The notes under the pieces: model-generated
Seen by the model: the letters and a program-made list of their open reading frames with translations, nothing else
What the model was told of the DNA's origin: nothing
The model's database searches: none
Translations under genes and position numbers: made by a program
Shown: piece after piece, positions 7,666 to 15,652 of the stretch
Layout of the letters: every line of letters starts with the position of its first letter
Position numbering within the stretch: position 1 is the stretch's first letter
Assembly: GCA_047971485.1 (NCBI GenBank)
Contig: JBKDZR010000050.1
Span: 1 to 42,753, forward strand
DNA length: 42,753 nucleotides
Reading direction: 5' to 3'
Source of the DNA: JBKDZR01 sp047971485
GTDB lineage: Bacteria > Pseudomonadota > Alphaproteobacteria > Rhodobacterales > Rhodobacteraceae

Positions 7666-8618
7666 GACAGACCATGCCCCAGGCCCCAACCGCCCCTTAC
7701 CCCCGGGACATGATCGGCTACGGCCCGACCCCGCCCGATCCTTGCTGGCCCGACGCGGCGCGTCTCGCACTGAGTTTCGTAGTCAATTATGAAGAAGGCG
7801 GGGAAAATTCAGTCCTGCATGGCGATGCCGGATCGGAAACCTATCTGTCCGAGATCGTCGGCGCTGGCGCGGTCACCGGTAGCCGCGAACCGACCATCGA
7901 ATCCCTTTACGAATACGGCAGTCGCGTCGGGGTCTGGCGCCTGATGCGCCTGTTCCGCGACCGGGGCCTGACCTTCACCTGCTACGCGGTCGCCATGGCG
8001 CTGCAACGCACCCCCCAGGTCGCACAGGCCCTGATCGCCGAGGGCCACGAGATTGCCAGCCATGGCTGGCGCTGGATCAACTATCATGGGGTCGACCGGG
8101 GCACCGAACGTGCAGACATGCAGCGCTCGGTTCAGGTGATCGAGGCCCTGGCCGGCACCCGCCCGGTCGGTTGGTATTGTGGCCGCCCCAGCGAAAACAC
8201 CCTGTCCCTCGTCGCCGAAGAGGGCGGCTTCCTCTATCATTCCGACAGTTACGCCGACGACCTGCCCTATTGGCAATGCGTCGACGGGACCCCGCTGTTG
8301 GTCCTGCCTTACACCCTGGACATCAATGACATGAAGTTCGCCGGCTATCAGGGCTTCAATGCCGGCGATCAGTTTTTCACCTATCTCAAGGACAGTTTCG
8401 ACTGCCTTTATGCCGAAGGGGCCACAACCCCCCGCATGATGAATGTCGGGCTGCATTGCCGCATCGCCGGACGGCCGGGGCGGGCCATGGCCTTGGCGCG
8501 GTTCCTCGACTACGTGGCCAGCAAGCCCGGGGTCTGGATCTGCCGCCGCGATCAGATCGCGCGGCACTGGCGGACGATCCATCCCTTTTCTCCCGATGAC
8601 AGCACAGGACAGACATGA
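7662..8618 (+). CDS. puuE: Allantoinase, PuuE type (polysaccharide deacetylase fold)
   Basis: Opens the allantoin ring to give allantoate. It belongs to the metal-independent PuuE class in the polysaccharide deacetylase superfamily, not the amidohydrolase class. The 318 residues carry the class markers DMIGYGPTPPDP near the start, FVVNYEEGGENSVLHGD, EIASHGWRWINY and GWYCGRPSENT. It has no OHCU decarboxylase fusion, although that fusion occurs in some relatives. The start overlaps the puuD stop (ATGA); an ATG four codons in is an alternative. The next gene begins just past its stop, so it is part of one operon. Confidence 0.93.
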   Translation: MRQTMPQAPTAPYPRDMIGYGPTPPDPCWPDAARLALSFVVNYEEGGENSVLHGDAGSETYLSEIVGAGAVTGSREPTIESLYEYGSRVGVWRLMRLFRDRGLTFTCYAVAMALQRTPQVAQALIAEGHEIASHGWRWINYHGVDRGTERADMQRSVQVIEALAGTRPVGWYCGRPSENTLSLVAEEGGFLYHSDSYADDLPYWQCVDGTPLLVLPYTLDINDMKFAGYQGFNAGDQFFTYLKDSFDCLYAEGATTPRMMNVGLHCRIAGRPGRAMALARFLDYVASKPGVWICRRDQIARHWRTIHPFSPDDSTGQT

Positions 8619-8619
8619 A

Positions 8620-9366
8620 ATGCGACAGCGTTTTGGCGAGACACGATCGACCTTTCGGGACAACCACGCCCTGATCAGCCCCGACAGTCACGAACGCACC
8701 CCTCTGTCCAGCTGGCCTGGATGCGACCTGATTTTCACCATTACCCCGCAAATGGGGGCGCGCTTTACCCAGTACCTGGCCCATATGCCCGAAGGTGCCA
8801 GTGGTCTGGCCCCTCTGGCAGGGATGGAACGCTTCGTCTTTGTGATTGATGGCACGGTGGAGCTGAGCACCGGGGGCACGGATCACAGCCTGAGCGCGGG
8901 GGGCTATGCCTTTCTGCCCGCAGACACCGACCAGAGGATCCGGGCCTGTAGCGCGGCGCGCCTGTCGGTGCTGGATGTGCCCCATGCCCCTGCCCCGGAC
9001 GGCACGCGGCCCGGGCTGGTGATCGGCGATGCCGCGCAGATCCCGGCCACACCGCTGAAGGGCGACGAGATGCTGATGTTGCAAAAGCTGATCCCCGAGG
9101 GGGCGGGCTTTGACTGTGAAGTCAACATCATGACATTTTCGCCCGGCGCTGGCCTGCCCTATGTCGAAACCCATTTCATGGAACATGGCCTGCTGTTTCT
9201 GGACGGGGGTGGGGTCTATCGGCTGGACGATTGCTGGTATCCCGTCGAGCAGGGCGACACGATCTGGATGGGCCCCTATTGCCCACAGTGGTTCGGCGCC
9301 ATCGGGGCCTCCGAGGCCCGCTACCTGATCTACAAGAACTGGAATCGCGACCCCCACGCCTTCTGA
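8620..9366 (+). CDS. allE: (S)-ureidoglycine aminohydrolase (bicupin)
   Basis: Releases ammonia from (S)-ureidoglycine to give (S)-ureidoglycolate, the step after allantoate hydrolysis. The 248-residue protein has two cupin halves: ERFVFVIDGTVEL in the first and YVETHFMEHGLLFLDGGG with CPQWFGAIG in the second, the metal-bearing half in this family. The ending YLIYKNWNRDP is typical of bacterial ureidoglycine aminohydrolases. I chose the ATG that follows GGACAG just after the puuE stop; an in-frame ATG at 8596 would overlap puuE by 23 bases. It is the last enzyme of the puuD-puuE operon. The allantoate-hydrolysing enzyme itself is not in the window. Confidence 0.88.
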   Translation: MRQRFGETRSTFRDNHALISPDSHERTPLSSWPGCDLIFTITPQMGARFTQYLAHMPEGASGLAPLAGMERFVFVIDGTVELSTGGTDHSLSAGGYAFLPADTDQRIRACSAARLSVLDVPHAPAPDGTRPGLVIGDAAQIPATPLKGDEMLMLQKLIPEGAGFDCEVNIMTFSPGAGLPYVETHFMEHGLLFLDGGGVYRLDDCWYPVEQGDTIWMGPYCPQWFGAIGASEARYLIYKNWNRDPHAF

Positions 9367-9379
9367 GAGGCAGGGAACC

Positions 9380-9407
9380 GGGCCCGCCGTCCCGTGACGG
9401 CAGGCCC
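9380..9407 (+). terminator. Intercistronic GC hairpin between allE and the permease gene
   Basis: Two 12-base arms, GGGCCCGCCGTC and GACGGCAGGCCC, pair with a single mismatch around a 4-base loop. No T-run follows, so it is not a classical intrinsic terminator. It may slow or partly end transcription, or protect the upstream mRNA 3' end, making permease expression different from that of the enzymes. Confidence 0.4.
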
Positions 9408-9504
9408 AATCACGGATCGGATTTGCCGACAGAAAAAGAGGCCGCATCGCCCCGCGACAGCGCCCCATCAGGCACGCCCGACCCCCAACAGGAAAGGAGA
9501 GGAC

Positions 9505-10899
9505 ATGAACACGCAATCGGAAATCCATCCGGTCGACAGGATATTGCCCCCGGGCATCCTGTTCTTTTACGGCCTTCAACACGTTCTGATCATGTATGCC
9601 GGGGCAATCGCCGTCCCGCTGATCATCGGCGGCGCCCTGGGCCTGCCCAAGGATCAGGTCGCTCTGCTGATCAGTTGCGATCTGTTTGCCTGCGGGGTGG
9701 TCTCGATCATCCAGTCAGTCGGCATCTGGAAACTGGGGGTTCGGCTGCCGGTGATGATGGGCGTGACCTTTGCCGCCGTGCCAACCATGGTGGTTCTGGC
9801 CTCGGATCCGGCGGTTGGTGCGCAGGGCCTGTTCGGGTCGATCATCGGGGCGGGGATCGTGGCGATGATCCTGGCCCCCTTCATCGGACGACTGGTGCGT
9901 TTTTTTCCGCCACTTGTCACGGGCACGGTCATCACCGTCACCGGGCTGACGATCATGCGCATCGGGATCAACTGGGCGGCGGGCGGCAACCCGATGATCC
10001 GCCAGGTGGTCGATGGCGTGCCAACCATGGTGCCTAACCCTGATTACGGATCGCCAGACAACCTTTTGTTTTCACTTATGGTTCTTGTCGTAGTTCTGCT
10101 GATGGCCAAACTGGCCAAGGGGTTCTGGGCGAATATTGCAGTGCTGGTCGGGCTTGGGGCCGGTTTTCTGCTGGCGCTGGTTCTGGGCCGGGTCAATTTC
10201 GCCGGGCTGACTGATGCCCCCTGGATCGAGGCCATCCGCCCCTTCGCCTTCGGCATGCCGACCTTCCACCCCTGGGCCATCATCTCCTTGTCCATCGTCA
10301 TGATAATCGTCATGGTTGAAACCATCGGCATGTTGTTGGCCGTGGGCGAGATGGTGGGCCGGCGGCCCGATACCAAAGCCATCACCCGGGGCCTGCTGGT
10401 CGACGGGTTTGGGACCTTCTTTGGTGGTGTGTTCAACACCTTTCCCTATGTCTCGTTTTCACAGAATGTCGGGCTTGTGGGGGTGACGGGCATCCGCAGC
10501 CGCTGGGTCTGCGGGGCGGCAGGTGCGATCCTGATCGTGCTGGCCCTGTTTCCGAAGCTGGCGGTGGTGGCTGCGTCCATCCCGATCTACGTGCTGGGCG
10601 GCGCCGGTATCGTGATGTTCGGCATGGTTTGCGCCACCGGGATCAAGATCCTCAGCGGGGTGGATTTCGAGCGCCGGCATAACCTGTTCATCGTTGCCAT
10701 CTCGATCGGCGTCGGGATGATCCCGCTGGTTGCCCCCGCCTTTTTTGGCCACATGCCAAAGGCCCTGGCACCGCTGACCCACAGTGGCATCGCCATGGCG
10801 GCGCTGACCGTTGTGGCGCTGAACCTTTATTTCAACCATTGGGGAACGTCAGATGCCCCTCAGGAAGCCGCCGATCAGACCAGCGGCCATAAGGGGTAG
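9505..10899 (+). CDS. NCS2/NAT-family urate/xanthine permease
   Basis: A 464-residue inner-membrane nucleobase:cation symporter of the NCS2 (nucleobase-ascorbate) family with about 12-14 hydrophobic segments. It has the early FFYGLQHVLIMYAGAIAVP stretch and the family signature QNVGLVGVTGIRSR starting at Gln320. Its place behind puuD-puuE-allE points to urate or xanthine as substrate, although uracil carriers look similar. The start ATG is preceded by GGAAAGGAGAGG, an excellent ribosome site; a longer in-frame start exists but is not supported. A hairpin separates it from allE. It is probably the last gene of the purine operon. Confidence 0.88.
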   Translation: MNTQSEIHPVDRILPPGILFFYGLQHVLIMYAGAIAVPLIIGGALGLPKDQVALLISCDLFACGVVSIIQSVGIWKLGVRLPVMMGVTFAAVPTMVVLASDPAVGAQGLFGSIIGAGIVAMILAPFIGRLVRFFPPLVTGTVITVTGLTIMRIGINWAAGGNPMIRQVVDGVPTMVPNPDYGSPDNLLFSLMVLVVVLLMAKLAKGFWANIAVLVGLGAGFLLALVLGRVNFAGLTDAPWIEAIRPFAFGMPTFHPWAIISLSIVMIIVMVETIGMLLAVGEMVGRRPDTKAITRGLLVDGFGTFFGGVFNTFPYVSFSQNVGLVGVTGIRSRWVCGAAGAILIVLALFPKLAVVAASIPIYVLGGAGIVMFGMVCATGIKILSGVDFERRHNLFIVAISIGVGMIPLVAPAFFGHMPKALAPLTHSGIAMAALTVVALNLYFNHWGTSDAPQEAADQTSGHKG

Positions 10900-11176
10900 G
10901 TCTGTGCAAAAGCGATGGCTCAGGACAAAGCCGTCGCTGCCCCTGCAAACCAGCCGCGCGCTGGGGCGCCCTTTGAGGAAGCGCGGCGGCCTTTGGCCAT
11001 ACCCCGCGCCGTCAGAGGGCGCCTGGCAATGTCGACGTCGCCAGAGCCATTGATCTCAGGCGGGCCACACAACGCCAAGGTAGTTTCGTGCGGCCCGCCC
11101 CTCGATCATACCGGCCACCCCGTGAACAATGATATTGGCGATCGGGCTGCGGGCCAGAACGGCAAAAGCAACTGGA
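10900..11176. other. Intergenic stretch without a supported gene
   Basis: This lies between the convergent permease and VPLPA-CTERM genes. Short frames on either strand show no family resemblance. No T-tailed hairpin that would end either transcript is evident. Confidence 0.4.
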
Positions 11177-11758
11177 TCAGGCCGCAGCATCCCTGGCCAC
11201 ACGCCGCTTGCCCAGCACAAGCGCCCCCAGCCCCGACAGCAGCAGGACCCCGGCCGGCGCCACGGGAACCGGTGCCACATCCGACAAGGTCACGGTTCCC
11301 CGGATCGTCTGATTGGAATCCCGATTATCGCCACCAAAGCGGAATTCCAGAATGTCACCTGCCGCCACGGCCACGGATCCGGTGCCACTGTAGCTGAACC
11401 CCGCAGAGGGCATCGTGCAGCAATGCTCGGGGCCAGCGGAGACAAGGACCTCGCCAAGCCCTGGCGCCGTGCGGGTCAGGAAGGCCGTTACCTTAAAAAA
11501 TGCATGAAACCCACTGAAATTCCAAACATAGTCCCAGGTTCCATCCTCGGTAACCTGGGTTTGCGCGATGAACGTCACTGGCCCGCCATCGGACGCCGTC
11601 GCATCATAGGTGAAGGCCGCCCCATCCGCACCAAGTTGCGATACCGTCGGCGAAGCCGGGCCTGAGACCGTCCAGGGATCCAGTGCAACGGCCCCGACCG
11701 GCGCCCCGAGAAGGCCAAGGGCTGAAACCAGCGCGGCGGATTTGAAAAAACGTGTCAT
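11177..11758 (-). CDS. Exported protein with VPLPA-type C-terminal sorting signal
   Basis: A 193-residue secreted protein of unknown function. It has a Sec signal peptide (~1-24, ending GAPVGAVA), a beta-rich middle, and a C-terminal sorting signal: the PVPVAPAG motif, a hydrophobic helix LLLSGLGALVLG and a basic tail KRRVAR. This is the PEP-CTERM/VPLPA-CTERM arrangement recognised by exosortases in Rhodobacterales and relatives, usually for surface or extracellular-matrix proteins. No exosortase gene is present here. I placed the start at the ATG of MTRFFKS, which follows AGGAG by 7 bases; an upstream ATG adds 9 residues without a ribosome site. It appears to be a single-gene unit. Confidence 0.8.
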   Translation of the reverse strand: MTRFFKSAALVSALGLLGAPVGAVALDPWTVSGPASPTVSQLGADGAAFTYDATASDGGPVTFIAQTQVTEDGTWDYVWNFSGFHAFFKVTAFLTRTAPGLGEVLVSAGPEHCCTMPSAGFSYSGTGSVAVAAGDILEFRFGGDNRDSNQTIRGTVTLSDVAPVPVAPAGVLLLSGLGALVLGKRRVARDAAA

Positions 11759-11816
11759 CCTTAATCTCCTGTGTAACATGAACACAGAGGCACATTAACC
11801 TTGATCCAAGGGACCA

Positions 11817-11836
11817 CCTGTGACGTAGGTCACAGG
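11817..11836. promoter_or_regulatory. CRP/FNR-like palindrome upstream of the VPLPA-CTERM gene
   Basis: CCTGTGAC-GTAG-GTCACAGG is a perfect 8-base inverted repeat. Its core TGTGA-N6-TCACA is the classical CRP half-site pair. It lies about 60-80 bases upstream of the start codon of the exported protein. A CRP/FNR-family regulator is the natural candidate; none is encoded in the window. Confidence 0.5.
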
Positions 11837-11955
11837 CAGAACGATTCTCAGCCTGGACCAAGCAGAATGTTCAAAAAAGGTCGCCGGATTTTTAGTAAAA
11901 TAATTTACAATCAAATAATAAAATTCACTCTTTATGCTGGCGCCCCCTCTCTGCC

Positions 11956-12798
11956 TTAGAGTGGCCCCAGATCGGTGGCGAAATCCCGGGGGCGGGCCGC
12001 ATAGGGCCAGGAGGTCACCACCAGCCCGATCCCGGTCGCGACCAGATTGGCGGCATTGTCCGGTGTGATCCCGCCAGCCGCGACAATCAACGGCGGCCGG
12101 GCCAGGCCACGGGTATGGGCAATGACCCGGGCCATCTGATCGGCGGTGAATTTCTCCAGTTGAACCGCCTCGAAACCGGCATCAGCCGCAGCGATGGCCT
12201 GGGCCACCGAGGCGACCTCGACCTCGATCTTGCGCTCTGGCGCCACGCGGCGCATCCGCCGGGCCAGATCCACGAGCGGTTCATCGGCGCAAAACCGGCG
12301 ATGCTCGGCGAAGATCAGGATCGTCTCGGACAGGCCTGCGCGATGCACGATGCCCCCGCCTGCCCGCGCTGCCAGCTGTGACAGAACCCGGCTGCCCGGA
12401 AAGGTCTTGCGGGTCAGCGCAACCTGGACCTCCGGCGCCACCGCCTGCACCGCATCCACCATAGCACGGGTAGCCGTGGCGATCCCGCTAAGGCTTTCCA
12501 TCAGGTTCTTCGACGACTTCCAGATCATATGCAGCCCATCAGCCCGCCCACGCGCCTCGATCACCGGATCCCCGGGCACAAGCCTGTCGCCCGAAGCCGC
12601 CGATAACCGCACCTCCAGCCCCTGCCGGGCCATCATCTGGCCCGCGACCTCGACCCCGGCCAGAACCATCGGGTCCCGCGCCGCCAGCGTAAAACGCCCC
12701 GCCTGCCCGCCAATGCCCAGGCAATCGGTGGTCAGATCACCACCGGGGGCATCTTCGTAAATAAGCCGGTCAATCTCGGCGCCGGGCAAGGTCCACAT
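11956..12798 (-). CDS. modD: ModD, quinolinate phosphoribosyltransferase-like protein of molybdate loci
   Basis: ModD proteins resemble nicotinate-nucleotide pyrophosphorylase (NadC) but are found with molybdate transport genes; their reaction is not established. The 280 residues show the NadC-like layout: an N-terminal domain with DAPGGDLTT, then the barrel with ALTRKTFPGSR, AARAGGGIVHRAGLSETI and KIEVEVAS, ending with VAAGGITPDNAANL. The start ATG follows AAGGAGAAA. It lies 27 bases after modB in the same direction, so modA-modB-modD form one transcript. A true NadC is unlikely because nadA and nadB are absent and the locus is clearly for molybdate. Confidence 0.85.
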   Translation of the reverse strand: MWTLPGAEIDRLIYEDAPGGDLTTDCLGIGGQAGRFTLAARDPMVLAGVEVAGQMMARQGLEVRLSAASGDRLVPGDPVIEARGRADGLHMIWKSSKNLMESLSGIATATRAMVDAVQAVAPEVQVALTRKTFPGSRVLSQLAARAGGGIVHRAGLSETILIFAEHRRFCADEPLVDLARRMRRVAPERKIEVEVASVAQAIAAADAGFEAVQLEKFTADQMARVIAHTRGLARPPLIVAAGGITPDNAANLVATGIGLVVTSWPYAARPRDFATDLGPL

Positions 12799-12825
12799 GG
12801 TTTTCTCCTTCAGGCAGGGTCGTCA

Positions 12826-13521
12826 TCAGGCCCGTACCGGGCCACGCAATCTGAGGGTCACGATCACCAGGGCCGAAAACAGACCAAGCCCGGCGGACAG
12901 AAGCGTGGCGCGCGCGAAATCGCCCTGGGTCACCCCGTTATAGATTTCCAGCGAAATCGTATTGGTTCGTCCGACAATATTACCGCCGAGCATCAGGGTC
13001 ACCCCGACCTCGCCCAGCGACCGGGCCGTGGCCAGCAACAATCCGGTGGCCAGAACCGCGCGCAGATTGGGCAGGATCACATGGAAGAAGATCGACCATT
13101 CGCCATGGCCCAGCGTACGCCCCGCCTCGGTCAGACTGGGGGGCAAGGCGGTGATCGCGGCCTCGATCGGTTTGACCACCAGCGGCAAGCCAACCAGAAC
13201 CGAGGCCAGCAGCACCCCCCAGACCGAAAAGACGAAACTGATCCCCAGGCTTGCATCCAGCCAGCCACCCAGCCAACTGCGCCGGCCCAGCAAGACCAGA
13301 AGGAAAAAGCCCAGCACGATGGGCGGCAGAACCATCGGCAAGGTGATCAGCAGATCCAGCAGCCCGCGACCGGGCCAGCCGGGCCGCGACAGGGCCCAGC
13401 CCAGCAGCGGCCCGATCACCGCATGGATCAGCAGGGTTGCCACCGCGATTTTCAGGCTGAACAGCACCGAGAAGATCAGCACCGGATCGTGAAAGACCTC
13501 GGCCACGCGCAGCCCGCTCAC
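12826..13521 (-). CDS. modB: Molybdate ABC transporter permease
   Basis: Inner-membrane channel subunit of the molybdate importer, 231 residues with about five or six membrane helices. The cytoplasmic EAA loop that contacts the ATPase reads EAGRTLGHGEWSIFFHVILPNL (~131-152), and the N-terminal LKIAVATLLIHAVIGPLLGWAL is typical of ModB. It starts with GTG, which overlaps the modA stop (GTGA), showing translational coupling. Its ATPase partner, modC, is encoded on the opposite strand beyond modA. Confidence 0.92.
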   Translation of the reverse strand: MSGLRVAEVFHDPVLIFSVLFSLKIAVATLLIHAVIGPLLGWALSRPGWPGRGLLDLLITLPMVLPPIVLGFFLLVLLGRRSWLGGWLDASLGISFVFSVWGVLLASVLVGLPLVVKPIEAAITALPPSLTEAGRTLGHGEWSIFFHVILPNLRAVLATGLLLATARSLGEVGVTLMLGGNIVGRTNTISLEIYNGVTQGDFARATLLSAGLGLFSALVIVTLRLRGPVRA

Positions 13522-14237
13522 ATGCCGTATTTTGCGGTGATCGCCTTGACCGTATCGGAACCGAGGAAGGCCGCAAACGCGCTGGCCGTGGTTTCATCCA
13601 GAATGCCGCAATCAATGCGGATTGGATCGTACAGGGCCGGATCGACAGGCAAAAATCCCCCGATCCGGTCACCGGCCCCCAGGGCGTCGGTGGCATTCAG
13701 CAGGCCGGCATCGACTTCGCCCTGGACCAGATAGGCGGTCACCTGCGGGACGGTGGCGACGATCATCAGCTTGGGGTCAATCGCTTCCGCCAGCGCAGCC
13801 CGTGTCAGGTACTGCCGCCCGGCGATCCCATAGATCGCAGCCTTTTCGTCGGGCATGGCCACGCGCGCGACCGTATCATCGGCAATCTCTGCCGGGTCGG
13901 TCAGGGTCAGCCCCTTGCGGTATCCCACCACCAACGCCCCTTTGCCGAAGGGCACGAAACGGGTGAAGGCCAGCCCCTGGGCCGCATCCAGTTTGGCCCG
14001 GTCGCCGCAGACCATACCGATGACGCCGCTTTCCCTGGCTTGCGCAATCACCTGGCCCATATTGCCGAACACCTGACCGATGCCGGCGCCACCCTGGGCT
14101 TCGAAAGCGGCCACGGCCTCGGCCACCGGTTTGCGATAGCCGGCCCCCGCCGCAAGGGTCAGATCCTGGGCAACGGCCACCGGTGCGCCGAGGGTCAGGC
14201 CCATCAGGGATACGGTCAGAAATGAAAGAATGCGCAT
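13518..14237 (-). CDS. modA: Molybdate-binding periplasmic protein
   Basis: Solute-binding protein that delivers molybdate, and usually tungstate, to ModBC. The 239-residue precursor has a signal peptide (~1-24, ending APVAVAQ) and the family features LTLAAGAGYRKPVAEAVAAF, the central VYRKGLTL-like strand region and the late LVQGEVDAGLLNATDAL stretch that lines the cleft. I chose the ATG preceded by GGGGAGGG; an upstream in-frame ATG would add 14 residues but has weaker support. It is first in the leftward mod operon, right next to the palindromic operator. Confidence 0.88.
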   Translation of the reverse strand: MRILSFLTVSLMGLTLGAPVAVAQDLTLAAGAGYRKPVAEAVAAFEAQGGAGIGQVFGNMGQVIAQARESGVIGMVCGDRAKLDAAQGLAFTRFVPFGKGALVVGYRKGLTLTDPAEIADDTVARVAMPDEKAAIYGIAGRQYLTRAALAEAIDPKLMIVATVPQVTAYLVQGEVDAGLLNATDALGAGDRIGGFLPVDPALYDPIRIDCGILDETTASAFAAFLGSDTVKAITAKYGM

Positions 14238-14273
14238 GTGTATCTTGCCCTCCCCGGGGGCTCCAGCTATCTG

Positions 14274-14307
14274 ATTCACGTTATGTCTGGTGAACTATAA
14301 CGTGAAT
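14274..14307. promoter_or_regulatory. Mo-box-like operator between modA and modC
   Basis: A perfect 11-base inverted repeat, ATTCACGTTAT (14274-14284) and ATAACGTGAAT (14297-14307), with a 12-base spacer. The CGTTAT..ATAACG core resembles ModE recognition sequences in other proteobacteria. It lies in the divergent modA/modC control region, so one bound regulator could repress both directions when molybdate is plentiful. No modE gene is in the window. Confidence 0.65.
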
Positions 14308-14334
14308 GTCAACGCCGGGACCGGGAGTGCCGCC

Positions 14335-15033
14335 ATGATGACCCCTGCGGATCCCCCCGCCCCCGGCGATCTGGACGTGCGCCTGGAAGCGGATCTGACC
14401 GGCGCCGAGGGCCATTTTCGCCTGACCTTTGCCACCCGGATCCGTGCCGGTGAATTTGTCGCGCTTTGCGGTCCATCGGGCGCGGGGAAGACGTCGATCC
14501 TGCGGATGATCGCGGGGTTGCACAAGCCTGACCGGGGCCGGGTCGATCTGGGCGCAACCTGCTGGAGCGACAGTGAAACCCGTCACTTCCTGCCAGTGCG
14601 CGCCCGCGACCTTGGCTTTGTCTTTCAGGATTACGCGCTGTTTCCCAACATGACGGCACAGCGCAATGTCGAATATGCCCTTGCCGATCGCCCGAGGGCC
14701 GAACGACGTCGTACAGCCCGACGCCTGCTGGGGCGCGTCGGGCTTGAGGCGCTGGCCCCTGTCCTGCCGGCGCGGCTGTCGGGGGGACAGCAACAGCGAT
14801 TGGCCCTGATCCGGGCGTTGGCGCGTCGCCCGGCGCTGCTGATGCTGGACGAACCGCTCTCGGCCCTCGATCCCGATATGCGCGGGCAGATGCGGGATCT
14901 GCTGGCCAGACTGCACACCCGTTTCGGCGCGACGACGCTGATGGTCAGTCACGATCCGGCCGAGGTCGCGGCACTGGCCGATCGCGTCATCCGGTTGCGC
15001 GGCGGACGGATCGACGCGGATGACCGGCTGTGA
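14335..15033 (+). CDS. modC: Molybdate ABC transporter ATPase, short form
   Basis: ATP-binding subunit driving ModB. Seen here: Walker A GPSGAGKT (46-53), Q-loop FVFQDYALFPNMT, signature LSGGQQQRLALIRAL, Walker B LLMLDEPLSALD and the switch histidine in MVSHD. At 232 residues it ends after the ABC domain, whereas classical ModC (about 350 residues) carries a C-terminal molybdate-binding TOBE/Mop domain. I chose the ATG after GGGAG; an upstream GTG at 14290 lies inside the palindromic operator and is unlikely. It is transcribed away from modABD, an unusual split. It could in principle serve another anion importer, but the position argues for molybdate. Confidence 0.85.
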   Translation: MMTPADPPAPGDLDVRLEADLTGAEGHFRLTFATRIRAGEFVALCGPSGAGKTSILRMIAGLHKPDRGRVDLGATCWSDSETRHFLPVRARDLGFVFQDYALFPNMTAQRNVEYALADRPRAERRRTARRLLGRVGLEALAPVLPARLSGGQQQRLALIRALARRPALLMLDEPLSALDPDMRGQMRDLLARLHTRFGATTLMVSHDPAEVAALADRVIRLRGGRIDADDRL

Positions 15034-15047
15034 TCCCGTGCCCGGCG

Positions 15048-15064
15048 CCCTCCCTGTGGGAGGG
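15048..15064. terminator. GC hairpin after modC
   Basis: CCCTCCC-TGT-GGGAGGG is a perfect 7-base stem with a 3-base loop, 15 bases beyond the modC stop, between convergent genes. There is no T-run, so its role as a terminator is only possible. Confidence 0.35.
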
Positions 15065-15219
15065 GCGTGCGCGGCCCGGGCTGGTCGCCCGTGCCAAGCT
15101 GGGTGCCGGGCGATGAGGAACAGTTTTCCGGTTGCGCCGTTGAAAATGGATCGGGGGGATTTTTCAGCAGCCTGCTAAAGCGCACCGGAGGCAGGGCAAT
15201 GCCCGCGATGCGCTCAGGA

Positions 15220-15561
15220 TCAATCGTTGATCTTCTTGACGAATTGCGACTTGAGGCTGACCTGACCGATCCCCGGGATCTTGCAATCGATATCGTGATC
15301 GCCATCGACCAGCCGAATACCGCGCACCTTGGTACCCACCTTGATCACCCCCGAGGATCCCTTCAGCTTCAGATCCTTGATCACCGTCACGCTGTCGCCA
15401 TCGGCCAGCACGTTCCCGACACTGTCGCGCACAGCGGCGTCCGTCTCTTGCGCGGCGTCAGGGGACCATTCATGGTCGCATTCCGGACAGGTCAGCAACG
15501 CCCCCATCTCGTAGGTATAATCCGCGTTGCATGCGGGACATGGGGGTAAATTTTCGCTCAT
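15220..15561 (-). CDS. yjdM: PhnA/YjdM-family zinc-ribbon protein
   Basis: A 113-residue PhnA-family protein (also called YjdM). The N-terminal zinc ribbon has two cysteine pairs, CPAC and CPEC, separated by DYTYEMGALLT. The C-terminal half is the small SH3-like PhnA domain with DGDSVTVIKDLKLKGSS and VGTKVRGIRLVDGDHDIDCKI. The old name alkylphosphonate uptake protein is historical; the family is not needed for phosphonate use and its cellular role is unclear. It stands alone between convergent modC and the paa operon. Confidence 0.85.
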   Translation of the reverse strand: MSENLPPCPACNADYTYEMGALLTCPECDHEWSPDAAQETDAAVRDSVGNVLADGDSVTVIKDLKLKGSSGVIKVGTKVRGIRLVDGDHDIDCKIPGIGQVSLKSQFVKKIND

Positions 15562-15652
15562 GGACTGCGTATAGCGGCAAACACCGCAGTTGCAAGCACC
15601 CGTCCGGCAGTGGCAGGTCCCGGATCCGGGGCCTGCTGCTGTCTGTCAGGGG

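Noticed and set aside
11956..12798. Reading the QPRTase-like gene as nadC of NAD synthesis
   Set aside because: nadA and nadB are absent and it is in one transcript with modA and modB, the standard setting of modD.
14290..14335. GTG at 14290 as the modC start
   Set aside because: It lies within the palindromic operator; the ATG at 14335 has a GGGAG ribosome site and leaves the operator free.
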